Shown here one piece after another: positions 11,405 to 23,200 of a stretch of 64,000 nt of DNA (position 1 is its first letter; each line of letters starts with the position of its first letter). The position numbers and the translations under genes are program-made. The notes under the pieces are model-generated. The model had not been told where the DNA came from. It saw nothing but the letters and a program-made list of their open reading frames with translations, and searched no databases. This DNA is from Lithobates sylvaticus (lineage: Eukaryota; Chordata; Amphibia; Anura; Ranidae), in the NCBI GenBank assembly GCA_028564925.1, contig CM053033.1, forward strand, positions 88,512,257 through 88,576,256. Reading direction: 5' to 3'.

Positions 11405-11680
11405 GGATATGTGTGTGTTGCTGGCTGTGTGTAGGGGTTGCTGGCTGTGTGTAGGGGTTGCTGGCTGTGTGTAGGGGTTGCTGCCTGTGTGTAGGGGTTG
11501 CTGCCTGTGTGTAGGGGTTGCTGGCTGTGTGTAGGGGTTGCTGCCTGTGTGTAGGGGTTGCTGCCTGTGTGTAGGGGTTGCTGCCTGTGTGTAGGGGTTG
11601 CTGCCTGTGTGGATGTGTTGCTGCCTGTGTGTAGGGGTTGCTGCCTGTGTGTAGGGGTTGCTGCCTGTGTGTGGGTGTGT
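11405..11680 (+). repeat. Minisatellite of 20 bp in the MADF gene first intron
   Basis: About 14 units of ttgctgcctgtgtgtagggg, with ctggctg variants toward the left. It lies between donor gtaagt (11342) and acceptor aaaacag (about 11769). ORFs through it on either strand are repeat artefacts. Confidence 0.92.
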
Positions 11681-11777
11681 TGTGTAATGTTTGTTAAGAA
11701 AAACTGGTTGTGCGTTTTAAGTAACATTTGTGTTTTTGGTCTTTTGTATTGCCATTACTAACAAAACAGAAACAAAC

Positions 11778-12263
11778 ATGTCATCACCCCAGTTGAATCC
11801 ATTCAAGGACCAGCAGTTCATGTCCGAATTCATTGCCCTGTACAGAAAAAATACCAACCTGTGGCAGCTCAAGAACCCTTTATATGGCAATAGGGATGTC
11901 CGGAAGGCAACACTGGGGCCACTTGTGGCTTTTGTGAAGACTAAAGTCCCCAACGCAAACACCAAGTTTGTGGAAGCCAGAATTGCAAGTTTAAGGCACA
12001 TGTACAAGCGGGAGCGCAAGAAGATTGAGGAATCAGTCAGATCAGGAGCAGCAGCAGAGAATGTTTATGTACCCAAGCTGTGGTACTACAACCAACTGAC
12101 TTTTATAGGTGACCAGATGGAACCCAGGCAATCACTGTCGACTCTTCCCTCCACCCTTCCCTCCACTCTTCCCTCCACTCTTCCCTCCACCCCAGCTGAG
12201 GCTTCCACGGAAGGAGAAGACCCCTCCACCTTGGAGCAGGCTGATGCGCCCAGCTGGAGCCAG
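11778..12263 (+). CDS. MADF-domain protein of the Harbinger element, first coding exon
   Basis: Encodes 162 residues from ATG 11778 to donor cag/gtatat. The ATG follows a likely acceptor (aaaacag), and an upstream in-frame ATG at 11730 would fall in the intron. Residues about 8-105 form a MADF domain: FMSEFIALYRKNTNLWQLKNPLYGNRD, then TKFVEARIASLRHMYKRERKKIEES, then VPKLWYYNQLTFIGD. MADF domains bind DNA and are relatives of Myb/SANT folds; MADF genes accompany PIF-like transposase genes in Drosophila. After the domain comes a Pro/Ser/Thr repeat (STLPSTLPSTLPSTLP), still in frame. The element therefore appears to encode two different DNA-binding proteins. Confidence 0.87.
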
Positions 12264-12622
12264 GTATATATTTAGTAGCCTAAATTGTGATTGTGTGAAT
12301 ATTAATGCTGTAAACGTTAAAATGTGAAACAATTAACACCCTGAACTCAGAATTGTGAAAAAAACTGACAAAAATTATGCACACTTCTAAAAAGTGTTGG
12401 TGCAACATATCGATACATATATAGTGTATACATACATCCAGTAGTGGCAAAAAAAGCGTTAGACAACATTGGTGATCTGGTTGGAAAATGCAGGGGTCCA
12501 AATGATAGCCTTTTGGATCTTTTGGAAAATTTAGATGCTCGTTCCTAAGTTTACAATTGGATGATTGAGGAGGCCAGAAACCACAAAACAGGTGTTTGAT
12601 TTTTGATTTTATTTGCACACAG

Positions 12623-13219
12623 GATGAGCTGACCCAGGATGATGCCGGGACAAGTGGTATGGAGGAGGAGGAGGACATGACCAACGAGAGCCAGGAGGTG
12701 GCTGGGCCCAGCACGAGCCAGAGTGACAGCCAGACCCAATTAAGAAGTCTACCTACACCCCTGCCCTTACCCCCAAGAAGGCCCAGGAGGATGACCATTG
12801 TTGAGGAGGAATCACTGCAACTGATTCGGAAGGCGAGTGCCATTCTGGACAAACCCACCCTTCCAGAAGAGGCCTATGCCAGCTACGTGTCCAGCAGGTT
12901 GCTGGAAATGGAGAGGGGCCAACGGCACCTGTGTGAGGGCCTAATTTCTGAGGCAATTAGGGGGGGTTTGAGGGGTGAATTACGCGAATCCACCCGCCTG
13001 ACCCATGAAGGCCCGACACCAACTTCTCCTCCTCCTCCTCCTCGTCTTCCTTCTCTCCTCCTCCTCCTCCTCCTCCTACTCCTCCTCCTACCACAAGTCA
13101 GCCTCCAAGGAAGCGTGCAGGGAAGACTGCAGGGAAGAGTGCAGGGCAGCGTGGTGGGAAGAGTCGGAAGTGATTGCCTGGCTTCAGTCTGGTCTCACAG
13201 AAGACACAGGCTGTTGTAG
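12623..13219 (+). CDS. MADF-domain protein, last coding exon (tail frame probably shifted)
   Basis: Starts after acceptor gcacacag and continues phase 0: DELTQDDAGTSGMEEEEDMTNESQE, an acidic linker, then PTLPEEAYASYVSSRLLEMERGQRHLCEGLISEAIRGGL, which looks like the BESS-type or dimerisation helix found near the end of such proteins. A (CTC)n/(CCT)n run at about 13020-13090 follows. Downstream of it this frame reads poly-Leu and low-complexity sequence to a stop at 13219 (total about 360 residues). The third frame instead reads TPPPTTSQPPRKRAGKTAGK and ends at TGA 13171-13173, a Pro-rich and basic tail more like a real protein. A slip in the triplet run is therefore likely. A poly(A) signal AATAAA lies near 13441. 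Confidence 0.75.
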   Translation, partial: DELTQDDAGTSGMEEEEDMTNESQEVAGPSTSQSDSQTQLRSLPTPLPLPPRRPRRMTIVEEESLQLIRKASAILDKPTLPEEAYASYVSSRLLEMERGQRHLCEGLISEAIRGGLRGELRESTRLTHEGPTPTSPPPPPRLPSLLLLLLLLLLLLPQVSLQGSVQGRLQGRVQGSVVGRVGSDCLASVWSHRRHRLL

Positions 13220-13689
13220 TGCCACAGCTTGGGGACATAGATGTCATCTGCTGCTGTTCCTGGTCTGTCTGATTCCTGGTCAATCTTCTTGTGCTCCCTA
13301 TATTGTATGAAATGTGCCCAAGCTTAATTTTTGGCTTCACAAACTTGGTGTCTGCCGTTGGGGCAAAAAGTCTTCACAAAATCTACAAGTGGCTCCAGTG
13401 TTGCCTTCCTATTTTGTTTTGCCTTGTTTGTTTTAACCAGAATAAATGGTCATTTAATTTTCATCAAATAATGATATACGTGCTTGTTATTCAAAAACAT
13501 AGTTTCTTTAGGAGTAGGCAGGTACATGTCTAAACATTCATTTGACAATACAAGTGTAAAGTGCAACTTCAATGGAACTGCAAGTGCAGTCGCTGGAAAG
13601 GTGAGGGTTAAGATCTGAATTAAGGGCAAGCTCTGCTGACTCCACAATTGTATCATGTGTAATAACTAATCCTTTTGATAACCAACAAA

Positions 13690-14085
<396 letters not shown>

Positions 14086-14354
14086 CTTCACTAAAGAATG
14101 CTGAAGAAAAAACGTTCGGGAGTACTCTGCGTGAATATACAAGCAGCAAGGCAAAATCATTCTTCAAGTACGATAACATACAAATCCCGCTGTCAGAAAA
14201 AAAAAAAAAAAAAAAAAAAAAATCTGCAGCGTGACGATTGTGCGAGCTTCAAAACGAAGGCTAGTTTTACCAGACCGAGCGAGTCCGTGACATAATTGCT
14301 ACTGAGCATGCGTCCTTTTTGGTACGCCGGACCATACTACACACGACCGGATTA

Positions 14355-14493
14355 TCCGCTGGACTGCCAAGTCCAGCGGATAATTTGAGAACAAAACCTG
14401 AAACTTTAGTCCGCCGTACTTTGGCCAAAAAAAGTCCGCCGGCGCCCACACACGAGGGGATTATCCGCTGGACTTCGGTCCAGCGGATAATCC
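14355..14493. promoter_or_regulatory. Right subterminal palindromes of the Harbinger element
   Basis: Two hairpin-forming motifs: tccgctggac facing gtccagcgga at 14355-14380, and a longer one at 14459-14493 with a cg loop. They lie within 170 bp of the right end and match those at the left end and in the 54052-56494 element. Confidence 0.5.
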
Positions 14494-14527
14494 CGCGGGA
14501 TAGTCCCTTCGTGTGTACGCGGCATAA

Positions 14528-15957
14528 GTATTTAAAAGGCCCCCAAAAATATATATATCTACTTACCAAGTACACAGGATAATTCCAAGAGTTCCCGCCA
14601 TGCAAACAAACTTGCAACCTAATGTCCAATTGTAGGCATACACATACATACTGTACATTTATGCTCACTGGTGGCTGCAGGCTGCTAACCTCCCAGCAAT
14701 TGTGTGGTCAGGAACAATATACCAGCTCCATGCAGAAAAGCCCAGTACTACAAGATTAAAGACAGTGTCACAGTGTTTCCTTATTATTTCTAGCTCAGTG
14801 ATATCTGTAAAGGTTTTCAATTATGATAGTAGTTAGTAATTTTGCTGCTTATCCATGCAGTTTCTTCCATTCTGAAGTGAAGATGTTGTTTAAATAGGCA
14901 GTTCAATTTCTCCACATTATAGAAGAAAGTCCAGTTGAATGTGACCAACTACTACTAGCTATCTCTCAGTCATCTTTATTATATAAAACTTCTTGAGGGA
15001 GCAGCTACAAATATTTGAAATAACATCTTGAAAGCACGGCGGAAAAAAAGTGAAAGTCACAAGAAAAATTACTTTTAGGGGAATTTCATAACAACTTAAA
15101 AAAAAAAAAAAAGCGTACCCTTTAAAAATATAACGTCCCTATAAGCATCTAGTTATGAAGGTGTTAAAGTTATGTCTTTAGCATTAATGAGTAATACTTG
15201 AGTCACAGTTGATTGGACTGCTTTAATTTCCCATTGAAAAAGAATTAAAATGCCCCTTGTGTTTCTTCTGCTGTATTAATCCTCCATTTTGTCCATTGTT
15301 AAACTAATGGGAATGATGTAGATGCGGCCATTAAGGTAATTGGATTTTTATGTGAGTTTATCAGCTAGGCACTTGACTGTTTGCTGTTTATGTGGATGGC
15401 AGTGCTATATTCTGTCATCTGGGCAATTCATCTGCCCTGTTCTTCCCCTGCATTGTCTGACACTTTTAATATACCCAGAGAAGTGATTTGCCATTTACAC
15501 AGGGCTAGTGAGAGATTCTATAGTGATTACCACAGCCAAGAGCACATGCTATAAATCAGTATTCATGTATTAACACATCTACATTAAAGTCAATTTGTAG
15601 TTATAAAAAATAAAAAAAAATAAACAAAAAACACTCTACCCCATTTAACCCTGCCCTCCCAATTACATAGAAACTGCAAATAAAACCAAAAGACTTTAGA
15701 TGCTGGTTACTGCATCTTTTCACTTACTGAAGTTCAGGCCTGCGGTCCATCTTCACTGTCCTTATGCATGTTCCAGGCTCAGCCACCATGAATAAAGACT
15801 ATTCTTGCCACATGCACCTAGCTACATACACAAAAGATCATTATTCCTCATGGTTGGGTATGGTGCTTGCACATTGAATTAGGAGGCAAGCTACAGGAGC
15901 ACAGGGTAAAGCCGAGTGCCCCTGGGGATGACAGTAAGTAAAATGATACTCGACAGC
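14528..15957. other. Apparently unique AT-rich sequence
   Basis: No exon, RNA gene or transposon end recognised. The stretch 15180-15600 is free of obvious repeats and is rich in taattg/attaa-type motifs. Confidence 0.4.
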
Positions 15958-16280
15958 AAGCCCTCGTTCCCACTGAACATGGCATTGAAATCGTGCGAGT
16001 TCATCTGAACTCGCACGATTTCAAAGCCGCATTTCAGTCCGACTTCGGGGGCGACTTGAAAGGCATCTGTGCAGGTTCACGCACAGATGTCTATTGAATT
16101 TGCCCCCAAAGTCGCCAAAAGAAGTGCAAAAACTACTTCTGTAAATCTGTGCGGTGCTGCAAAGTCGGCTTCGCACCGATCGAGACGCTCCTATTGTCGG
16201 CAAAGGGATTCAATATGACATGCGATGTGACATGTCAAATTGCGCCGATGTGGGGGCTTAAACTGGGTTCCATTTTTTAC
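15958..16280. repeat. Probable fragment of an interspersed element
   Basis: Contains a perfect palindrome (atcgtgcgagttc facing gaactcgcacgat, 15991-16020) and a second inverted motif around catctgtgcaggttcacgca. No coding frame of note. Family unknown. Confidence 0.4.
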
Positions 16281-16305
16281 AGTTTGCTTCCACCTTTCAG
16301 ATGAA

Positions 16306-16584
16306 CTTAAAAGCAGAACTAAAGTTATGTTGTAACAAAAAGCGAGCAGGAAGGCTTTTTATTGCAGACGAGACATGGCACAAGGGCCACTCAGCTTACA
16401 GCACTGGCGCGGTCTCTGTGTGCCGGAATGATGGCCTCCCGCGCAAGCGCAGGAGTGACGTCATCCCATTCTGGCCAATGCAGATGGTTGAAGACCGACA
16501 CACAGGAGAAGATGCAGGCACTGGAGTTAAACAGAAACCGTTGAGACAAAGGCAAGTCTTGATCCCCTTAGTTCTGCTTTAAAG
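16306..16584. mobile_element. Small inverted-repeat element (MITE)
   Basis: The ends aaaagcagaactaaagt and tagttctgctttaaag are inverted copies. No transposase. The ORFs across it show no motif. Confidence 0.65.
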
Positions 16585-17209
16585 CAGATTGAAACCTAAC
16601 GATTTAATGAACGTGCTGTGAATGAAAAACTGTCACATTTGGTTGCGCTGTTAACCGAACTTTCGAGCCATTAAATGGCTGGTGTCAAAACTGATAAAAT
16701 GTGCAGTACCATTGCAGTACCATTGCAACTGTGGATCAAACAGAGGCTAAGATGGCAGCTTCCTGAAGTCAGCGGGGGCGTGACCGGATGTGAGTGTCGA
16801 ATGGAGTAGAGCAATGTGTGAGGGAGAGGAGTGAGAAGCTGCCTATGTGTTCCCTCCTGCCCTCCTGACTTTTTTTTCATGCCGTGAAGCCCGAGGATTC
16901 CCTCCCCTTGCAATACAGCCGCACTCCACAACATCGCCATAGAGCAACGAGAGACGCAGGAGTCACGTGGGCTACGGAGATCACCGGCTTCCTCTGAGTC
17001 TCAAGTCTGAGCTAGCTGTGTGTGGACGGAAAGTGCCGAGAGTGACGTCACACGCTACTTGCGACACGCTGTCCGCTCTGAGCAGAGAGAGCGGCGGACG
17101 AGCCCATGGCTATCGTGCAGCTGTTCGGCATGGAGACACCGCACCTCCCGGAGGCATAACGGTCGCTTGTCGCCTGTATTTGCCTGTATTCCAGCACATA
17201 CCCATATCA

Positions 17210-18140
17210 GCACATGGACTGAGGGACAGCTATGCCAGGGTCGGTCGCGTGAGTAACAGATAACAAAACAAATAGTAACTGAAGTGAACAAGTATATGAA
17301 ATAAAGAGGAGAGTGTGATCTCTTTGCCTAGGACTATATGTGAAAAACTGCTGCTGACACGATATACTGCTGATTGCATGTCTGGCCGCTTGTGTATTTA
17401 TATGAAAAATACTATATGAAAAATACTCCTTGCCTGGCTGCCGGCACCCCCACATGAGAAAAAGAAAAAGAATTAGCTTATTTGGCTGTCTGTGCTCCCT
17501 TAGGAGAAGTACTGCTGCTGACATATGAACATCAATTTGACCGCCTATCTGGCAGTTTATGCTCCGATTTGAGAAAAACAGTTTTTTTCTTTTCTACATG
17601 CTTAGTCTTCTAGCGCTAAAATTATCTATCTTGCTGCCTGTGCCCCTATGTGAGAAGGAGCGCTGCTGATATACGACTTCTCTAACGTCTGCTTAACTGG
17701 CTGCCTGGGTTACTGTCTCCTTTTTTTTTCTCAGCATACGGACTGCGGGACGGCTATGCCAGGATCGGTTGTGTGAGTAATAGTAAACAAAACAAACAGT
17801 AACTGAAGTGAGTAAACACATGTTATAAGAAGGAATGAGAGGTCTCTCTGCCTAGGATTATATGTGAAAAACTGCTGAGGACACGGTATACTGCTGTATG
17901 CAGGTCTGGCCGCTTGTGTCCCTGTATGAAAAATACTATATGACGCAGTCTGAGGACTGATAACCGCAATATATAAAATTGTGTGAAAACATCGTGATGA
18001 GTGTACCTGCCTTTTACATGCTCCGCTTCAATTGAGGACTGCAAATAGAAACGCTGGGTTGTGCACATATACGTGAATACATACGTACACTTTTGTACTT
18101 ATATCCTCCTTATATCCTCCTTTAATCTCAACCACTCTGG
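17210..18140 (+). repeat. Tandem monomers in the LINE 5' UTR
   Basis: The sequence beginning ggactgagggacagctatgc near 17215 recurs as ggactgcgggacggctatgc near 17741, about 527 bp later, and the similarity continues through ctgccta-gga-tatatgtgaaaaactgctg and gtctggccgcttgtgt. The second unit is partial. Similar promoter monomers are known in mouse L1. Confidence 0.75.
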
Positions 18141-18304
18141 CCCGGTCATAGGCTGTGATTTATATATAGGACTGCCCTCCCTTTTTTTTTTTTTTTTTTT
18201 CCCCTGCTTTTTGGCTCTCCCCCCCCTCCCTTTTTTTTTTTTTTTTTTAGGGCCATCAGAGAACTGCTTTTTATAAAATTTACTCTAAAGCCGGTAGGGG
18301 CAAC

Positions 18305-19420
18305 ATGTCAGCAAGGAGGAGAGGAGAAGAGCAGGCCAACCTGGAGAGTGTTGGGACACAATCACTAAGATCAGCCAAGGATAAGGAAAAGGGGTCCCAG
18401 CCCATATTAACAAACGGGGCATCAGCAGCCGCAGCGAAGCTGGAAAAGTATGCTCATACCCCAGTCCATAGTCCAACTAAAGGGGGACAGCAAATTCAGG
18501 CGAAAGTGTCAAACGACAGAAAGAGCCAGGGGCAAATAAACAACCAGACAGTCGCTGCGGGGGCCGCTATAGGAGGAGCAAAGAGCACAACCAATAAAAA
18601 TGTAGGAGCCCCTGGAAAATCAGATTTGGTTTCAGCTCAGGTACCAACGGCTGAAGGAGAGCCGACACTAAAAGACGTACTGGCGGCAGTTAATACATGT
18701 AAACAGTCCCTAGGGGAGCTATGTGACCAAATGAAAAATATCAAAGAGGAACTGTCCCTGATGCGCCACGAGCTGGAAAGGACGGCTGACAGAATAACAA
18801 CAGCAGAAGGGAGAATTAGTCAAATAGAGGATGACATGTACCCAATAAGCCAAGAGGTTAAAATCCTAAAAGAACAATCAGATAAATTCGCAGGAAAACT
18901 GGACGAAATGGAGAACAGACTCCGAAGGGACAATGTGAGGATGGTAGGCCTCCCGGAAAAAAGTGAAGGATCGGACCCAATTGTATTTATGGAAAAATGG
19001 CTTATCGAAATGTTTGGAAGAGAGACTTTTTCACAACAGTTCTCAGTTGAAAGGGCGCATAGGGTCCCGTTTAGACCCCCACCCCAGGGAGGGCATCCTA
19101 GATCTATATTAATGAAATTTTTGAACTTTAAGGACAAAGTTATGCTCCTCCGTAGGGCCAGAGAGATGGGGAGTATTTTTTACAAGGGAGCTAAAATCTC
19201 ATTATACCCCGATTTTTCACCTGACTTGCAGAAGCGTAGAGCAGATTTTATAGAAATCAAACGCAAACTTCAGAAATTTGATGTTACCTATGCTTTACTG
19301 TACCCAGCTAGGCTACGTGTGGTAGCAATGGGAGAGACTTTTTTTTTTGATTCCCCAGCAAACGTGGCTACATGGTTGGAAGACCGGAAAGATCAATTAA
19401 TGATTAAAACGAGGGGATGA
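18305..19420 (+). CDS. LINE ORF1 protein (RNA-binding, L1 type)
   Basis: A 371-residue protein. The order is: a Ser/Lys/Ala-rich disordered N-terminus (about residues 1-110); a coiled coil (about 125-215: TLKDVLAAVNTCKQSLGELCDQMKNIKEELSLMRHELERTADRITTAEGRISQIED); an RRM starting LRRDNVRMVGLPE (about 215-300); and a C-terminal domain with SILMKFLNFKDKVMLLRRARE, ISLYPDFSPDLQKRR and VTYALLYPARLRVV. This is the standard L1 ORF1p plan: a trimeric nucleic-acid chaperone that coats the LINE RNA. The first ATG fits (gcaacatgtc). Intact frame. Confidence 0.92.
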   Translation: MSARRRGEEQANLESVGTQSLRSAKDKEKGSQPILTNGASAAAAKLEKYAHTPVHSPTKGGQQIQAKVSNDRKSQGQINNQTVAAGAAIGGAKSTTNKNVGAPGKSDLVSAQVPTAEGEPTLKDVLAAVNTCKQSLGELCDQMKNIKEELSLMRHELERTADRITTAEGRISQIEDDMYPISQEVKILKEQSDKFAGKLDEMENRLRRDNVRMVGLPEKSEGSDPIVFMEKWLIEMFGRETFSQQFSVERAHRVPFRPPPQGGHPRSILMKFLNFKDKVMLLRRAREMGSIFYKGAKISLYPDFSPDLQKRRADFIEIKRKLQKFDVTYALLYPARLRVVAMGETFFFDSPANVATWLEDRKDQLMIKTRG

Positions 19421-20289
19421 TGGGTTTGGGGATAGAGGAACAAATATAAAGGGATGAGAGGGGAGGTGTCTTAGGGGAAAATATTCGCACAGGGATAAGA
19501 GGGTGGAAGGAGCCACATAGCACAAAAGTAAGGAATGAATGGACGGGGGGAGGGGCGAAACATAGCTGTTAGTGTGTGCAAGGATGGGGGGGGGGGGTGG
19601 GAGGAAGGGAGAGGGTGGGAGTGGATTTGCATATAAGCATGGAGGGGGGGAGGGGGGGGAAGTGTGTGGGTAAAGGGTGTGTGGAAATGGTCACAAAAGA
19701 AGTCCTTAGGGATAACCTAGAATGGTATAAGGGGGGAGGGGGGGTGAAGATGCAACAAAGTAAAACACGGGAAAAATATTCAATTTACACGGAAGTAAGC
19801 AGTAATCTAAAAATATTGCTAGATAAACACTTAGAAAAAAGATTAGCACTTTCTCACGTAGAGAAGAATATTAAGATAGGTGAAAGATTTCTTTGCTCAC
19901 AAGGGGTAGTTATTTTGGCTAAAGGCCTGGTTACCTTTCTCTTTCTTCCCATCTCTCCTTTGTTTTCTTTTTTAAACTTTTTATATTTTATTATTCCTCT
20001 CTTCCGGGTCCTATGAAGCAGTAGGTTGGGTGAGCATTATAATAAGCATAGTATAGGTATAAGTTGGGATCAATTGACCTTTCGCATTAGAACCTTCTAC
20101 CCCTTACAGTATCCTTTCCTTTCCTTACAGTATCCAGTATCCTTTCCTCTAACAAGGGCAGGGGAGTGGAGCATTTGGGACATAGCATTGTCTTTCTGTG
20201 TATATATTCTTTTTCCCCGTTTTTTTTTTTTTTTCTCTTCTTCTCTCTCCCTCTGTCTTCCACTTTTTCCCTCTCTCCCACGTTGAAGT
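19421..20289 (+). other. Spacer between LINE ORF1 and ORF2
   Basis: 869 bp, G-rich on the left (ggggggaggggg runs) and T/C-rich on the right. Much longer than the L1 spacer of mammals. Contains no conserved frame. Confidence 0.7.
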
Positions 20290-23200
20290 ATGCAGACTAG
20301 GATAATGAGTATTGGCTCCTGGAACGTACGGGGGCTGGGCACACCGGCAAAGAGAGCAGCAGTTGCAGAGACCCTGGAGAGGAGTGGGGCAGGACTGATC
20401 TGCCTACAGGAGACGCACCTAACTCAAGACTCTAAGTTACAAAACCAAAGCAAGAAATACCAATGCCAATTCCACTCAGTCCACACCTCTTATTCAAGAG
20501 GAGTGGCTGTGATGGTAAGGAAAGAGTTGGGGTTTTCCTGTCGGCAGATCAGTATAGATAGAGACGGACGGTATATTTTTTTGCACTGTGTAATTGAAAA
20601 CCGAGAATATGTTCTAGCAAATATTTATATCCCCCCTCCGTTCAAACTTGATGTAATGTATAGGCTATTGGAATTCTTAACAGACAAAGTTGGGGTACCG
20701 GTTATAGCAGTAGGGGACTTTAACGAGGTTATCAATAGAAAACTTGATAGGTTCCCACTGGGTGTACATGGCCAGAAAGTAGATGAGAGTCGATTATACC
20801 AGTTTTTACAGGAAGCAGGGCTCTTTGACATGTGGAGGGCGCGGAATCCAGGTGTGCTGCAATTCTCATGTTATTCAAGCTCCTATTCCACGCTCTCAAG
20901 GATAGATCTAGCCTTGGGAAACGAAGAAGCATGCCAAATAATAAGGGATATAGAATATCACCCTAGAGGAGTATCTGATCATGCACTACTGGTTGTCTCA
21001 ATAAATTTAGAAGGGAAAAGATCCCCTGCAGTATGGAAAATGAACCCAATTTGGTTCGAACTAATAGGGGACCCAAATGAGGTGTTATTAAAACTGGAAG
21101 AATTTATAAAATTTAATAATGAGTCAGCGACAAGAGGTATAATGTGGGATGCATTGAAGGCGTATTTAAGAGGTATTCTCATTCAATCAGTATCAAAAAT
21201 TAAAAAGATCACAAGGGAATGGGAGAGTAGGATTAAGAGAGAGTTGATGAAAGCAGAGGGAGATTACGTCAATAACCCCACACCTGATACACAAAGCGTA
21301 TGGCTAATTAAACAACAGGAATACAAAGACATAGTCATTAAGAAATCAGAGAATAAGAGATTGTTCCAGAAACAGGTAGCTTACGGAGAGGGGGAGAAAG
21401 TTGGGAAAATGCTGGCACATTTAGTGAGAACCAATTCTCCTCCCTCCAGCGTCCCTGTGATCAAGACTGAAAAAGGTGAGATATCATCCAAAAAGTCAGT
21501 AATTACAGAAACTTTTAGATTATATTATGAAAAACTGTATAGATCGCGTGGGACGGTGGAGGAAGGGGAAATGGACATATTCTTCAAAAACGTTGAAATT
21601 CCGGTCCTCACAGATGAAGAAAGAGGGATAATGGAGGCACCGCTAACACTGGAGGAAATCCAACTGGCGGTGAAAGAAATGGCTAATCAGAAATCACCAG
21701 GACCAGACGGCCTCCCAGCAGAAACCTATAAACAATATGGGAAAGTACTACTGCCAGAGCTTCTTAAAGTATTTAACTGGGCGAAAGAGGAGGGGAGGTT
21801 GCCAACGTCTATGACGGAAGCAACAATAATAGTTTTACATAAGGAGGGGAAGGACCCGTTAGAGACTAAGTCTTACAGACCTATTTCCTTGCTCTGTGCG
21901 GATGCTAAAATACTTGCGAAAGTTATGGCAATCAGACTAAATAAAATTATTTCTAGACTTATACATCCGGACCAAACAGGATTTATCCCCTGTAGATCCA
22001 CCAGTATAAATATCAGGAGGCTGTATCTCAATATGCAGATACCAACAGAGGATACAGGGACAAGGGTGGTTATGGCCCTAGATGTGGTCAAAGCTTTTGA
22101 TAGCTTAGAATGGGGATACCTATGGCGTGTTTTAAGGGAATTTGGATTTGGCCCCTCATTCACTGAATGGATTAAAACCTTGTATACGGGCCCCAGCGCC
22201 AAAATTAGGGTTAATAATGATCTCTCTGACAAAATTCAATTAGAGAGGGGGACAAGACAGGGGTGCCCATTGTCCCCCTTGCTTTTTGCTCTGGCAATGG
22301 AGCCGTTGGCCAGCGTAATTAGATCAGACACGAACATACAGGGGTTTAGAAGAAAGGGGGGAGAGGAGAGAATCGCATTATATGCGGATGATGTCCTCCT
22401 CTTCCTGGGGGATGCGGAGCAATCCCCCAGGCAGGTGATGAGCATCCTCACAGATTTTGGGAAAATTTCAGGGCTGACCATAAATTGGGAAAAATCTGCA
22501 CTAATGCCTATAGACCCCCTAGGGAACCAGAGGATACCGGATAGCCTACAGCTAGAAGTGGTCGAACAAATCAAATATTTAGGTGTAAATATAAAGAAGA
22601 ACCCTAATAATTACATCAATGATAATATTGTACCATTACTAGCTAAATTTAAATCTAAAATTGCAATCTGGAGACGCCTCCCATTATCGGTCGCGGGGAG
22701 ATGTAATTTGATTAAGATGCTGTGGCAGCCACAGCTTCTGTATCTGATGCACAACTGCCCAACATGGATAGATAAAAAATGGTTCAGGAAAATCGACACG
22801 CTGTTTAGAGAACTTATATGGAAAGGAGGTCAGCCTAGGATAGGTTTACAAATATTACAATTAGGAACAAGAAAGGGTGGGATGGCACTGCCGCATTCAC
22901 GAAGCTACTTCCTAGCCGCCCAACTACAACATATAGGGGGGGTTGGAGGAGGTAATAAGGACCTAATGATTGCAGGTACTCCGCACAGATCAATAATAGA
23001 GGCTCTGGAGGCAAACTCATTTTGTTATAGAAACCCCACGGTGAGGCTTGGGTTAAAAGTCTGGAAAGCATTAAAAACAGTAAAAGGGCTGGAGGGCATG
23101 ACAAAATACACCCCCCTCTGGAATAACAAGAACCTGGAGGAAGTGGAGAAGATAGGGAAGATTAAAGAGTGGGAGATAAAGGGGATAGTTAAGCTAGCTC

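Noticed and set aside
11401-11761. Repetitive ORFs on both strands (THRQQPLHTGSN and GCCLCVGVAA repeats)
   Set aside because: Products of the 20-bp minisatellite in the MADF gene intron.
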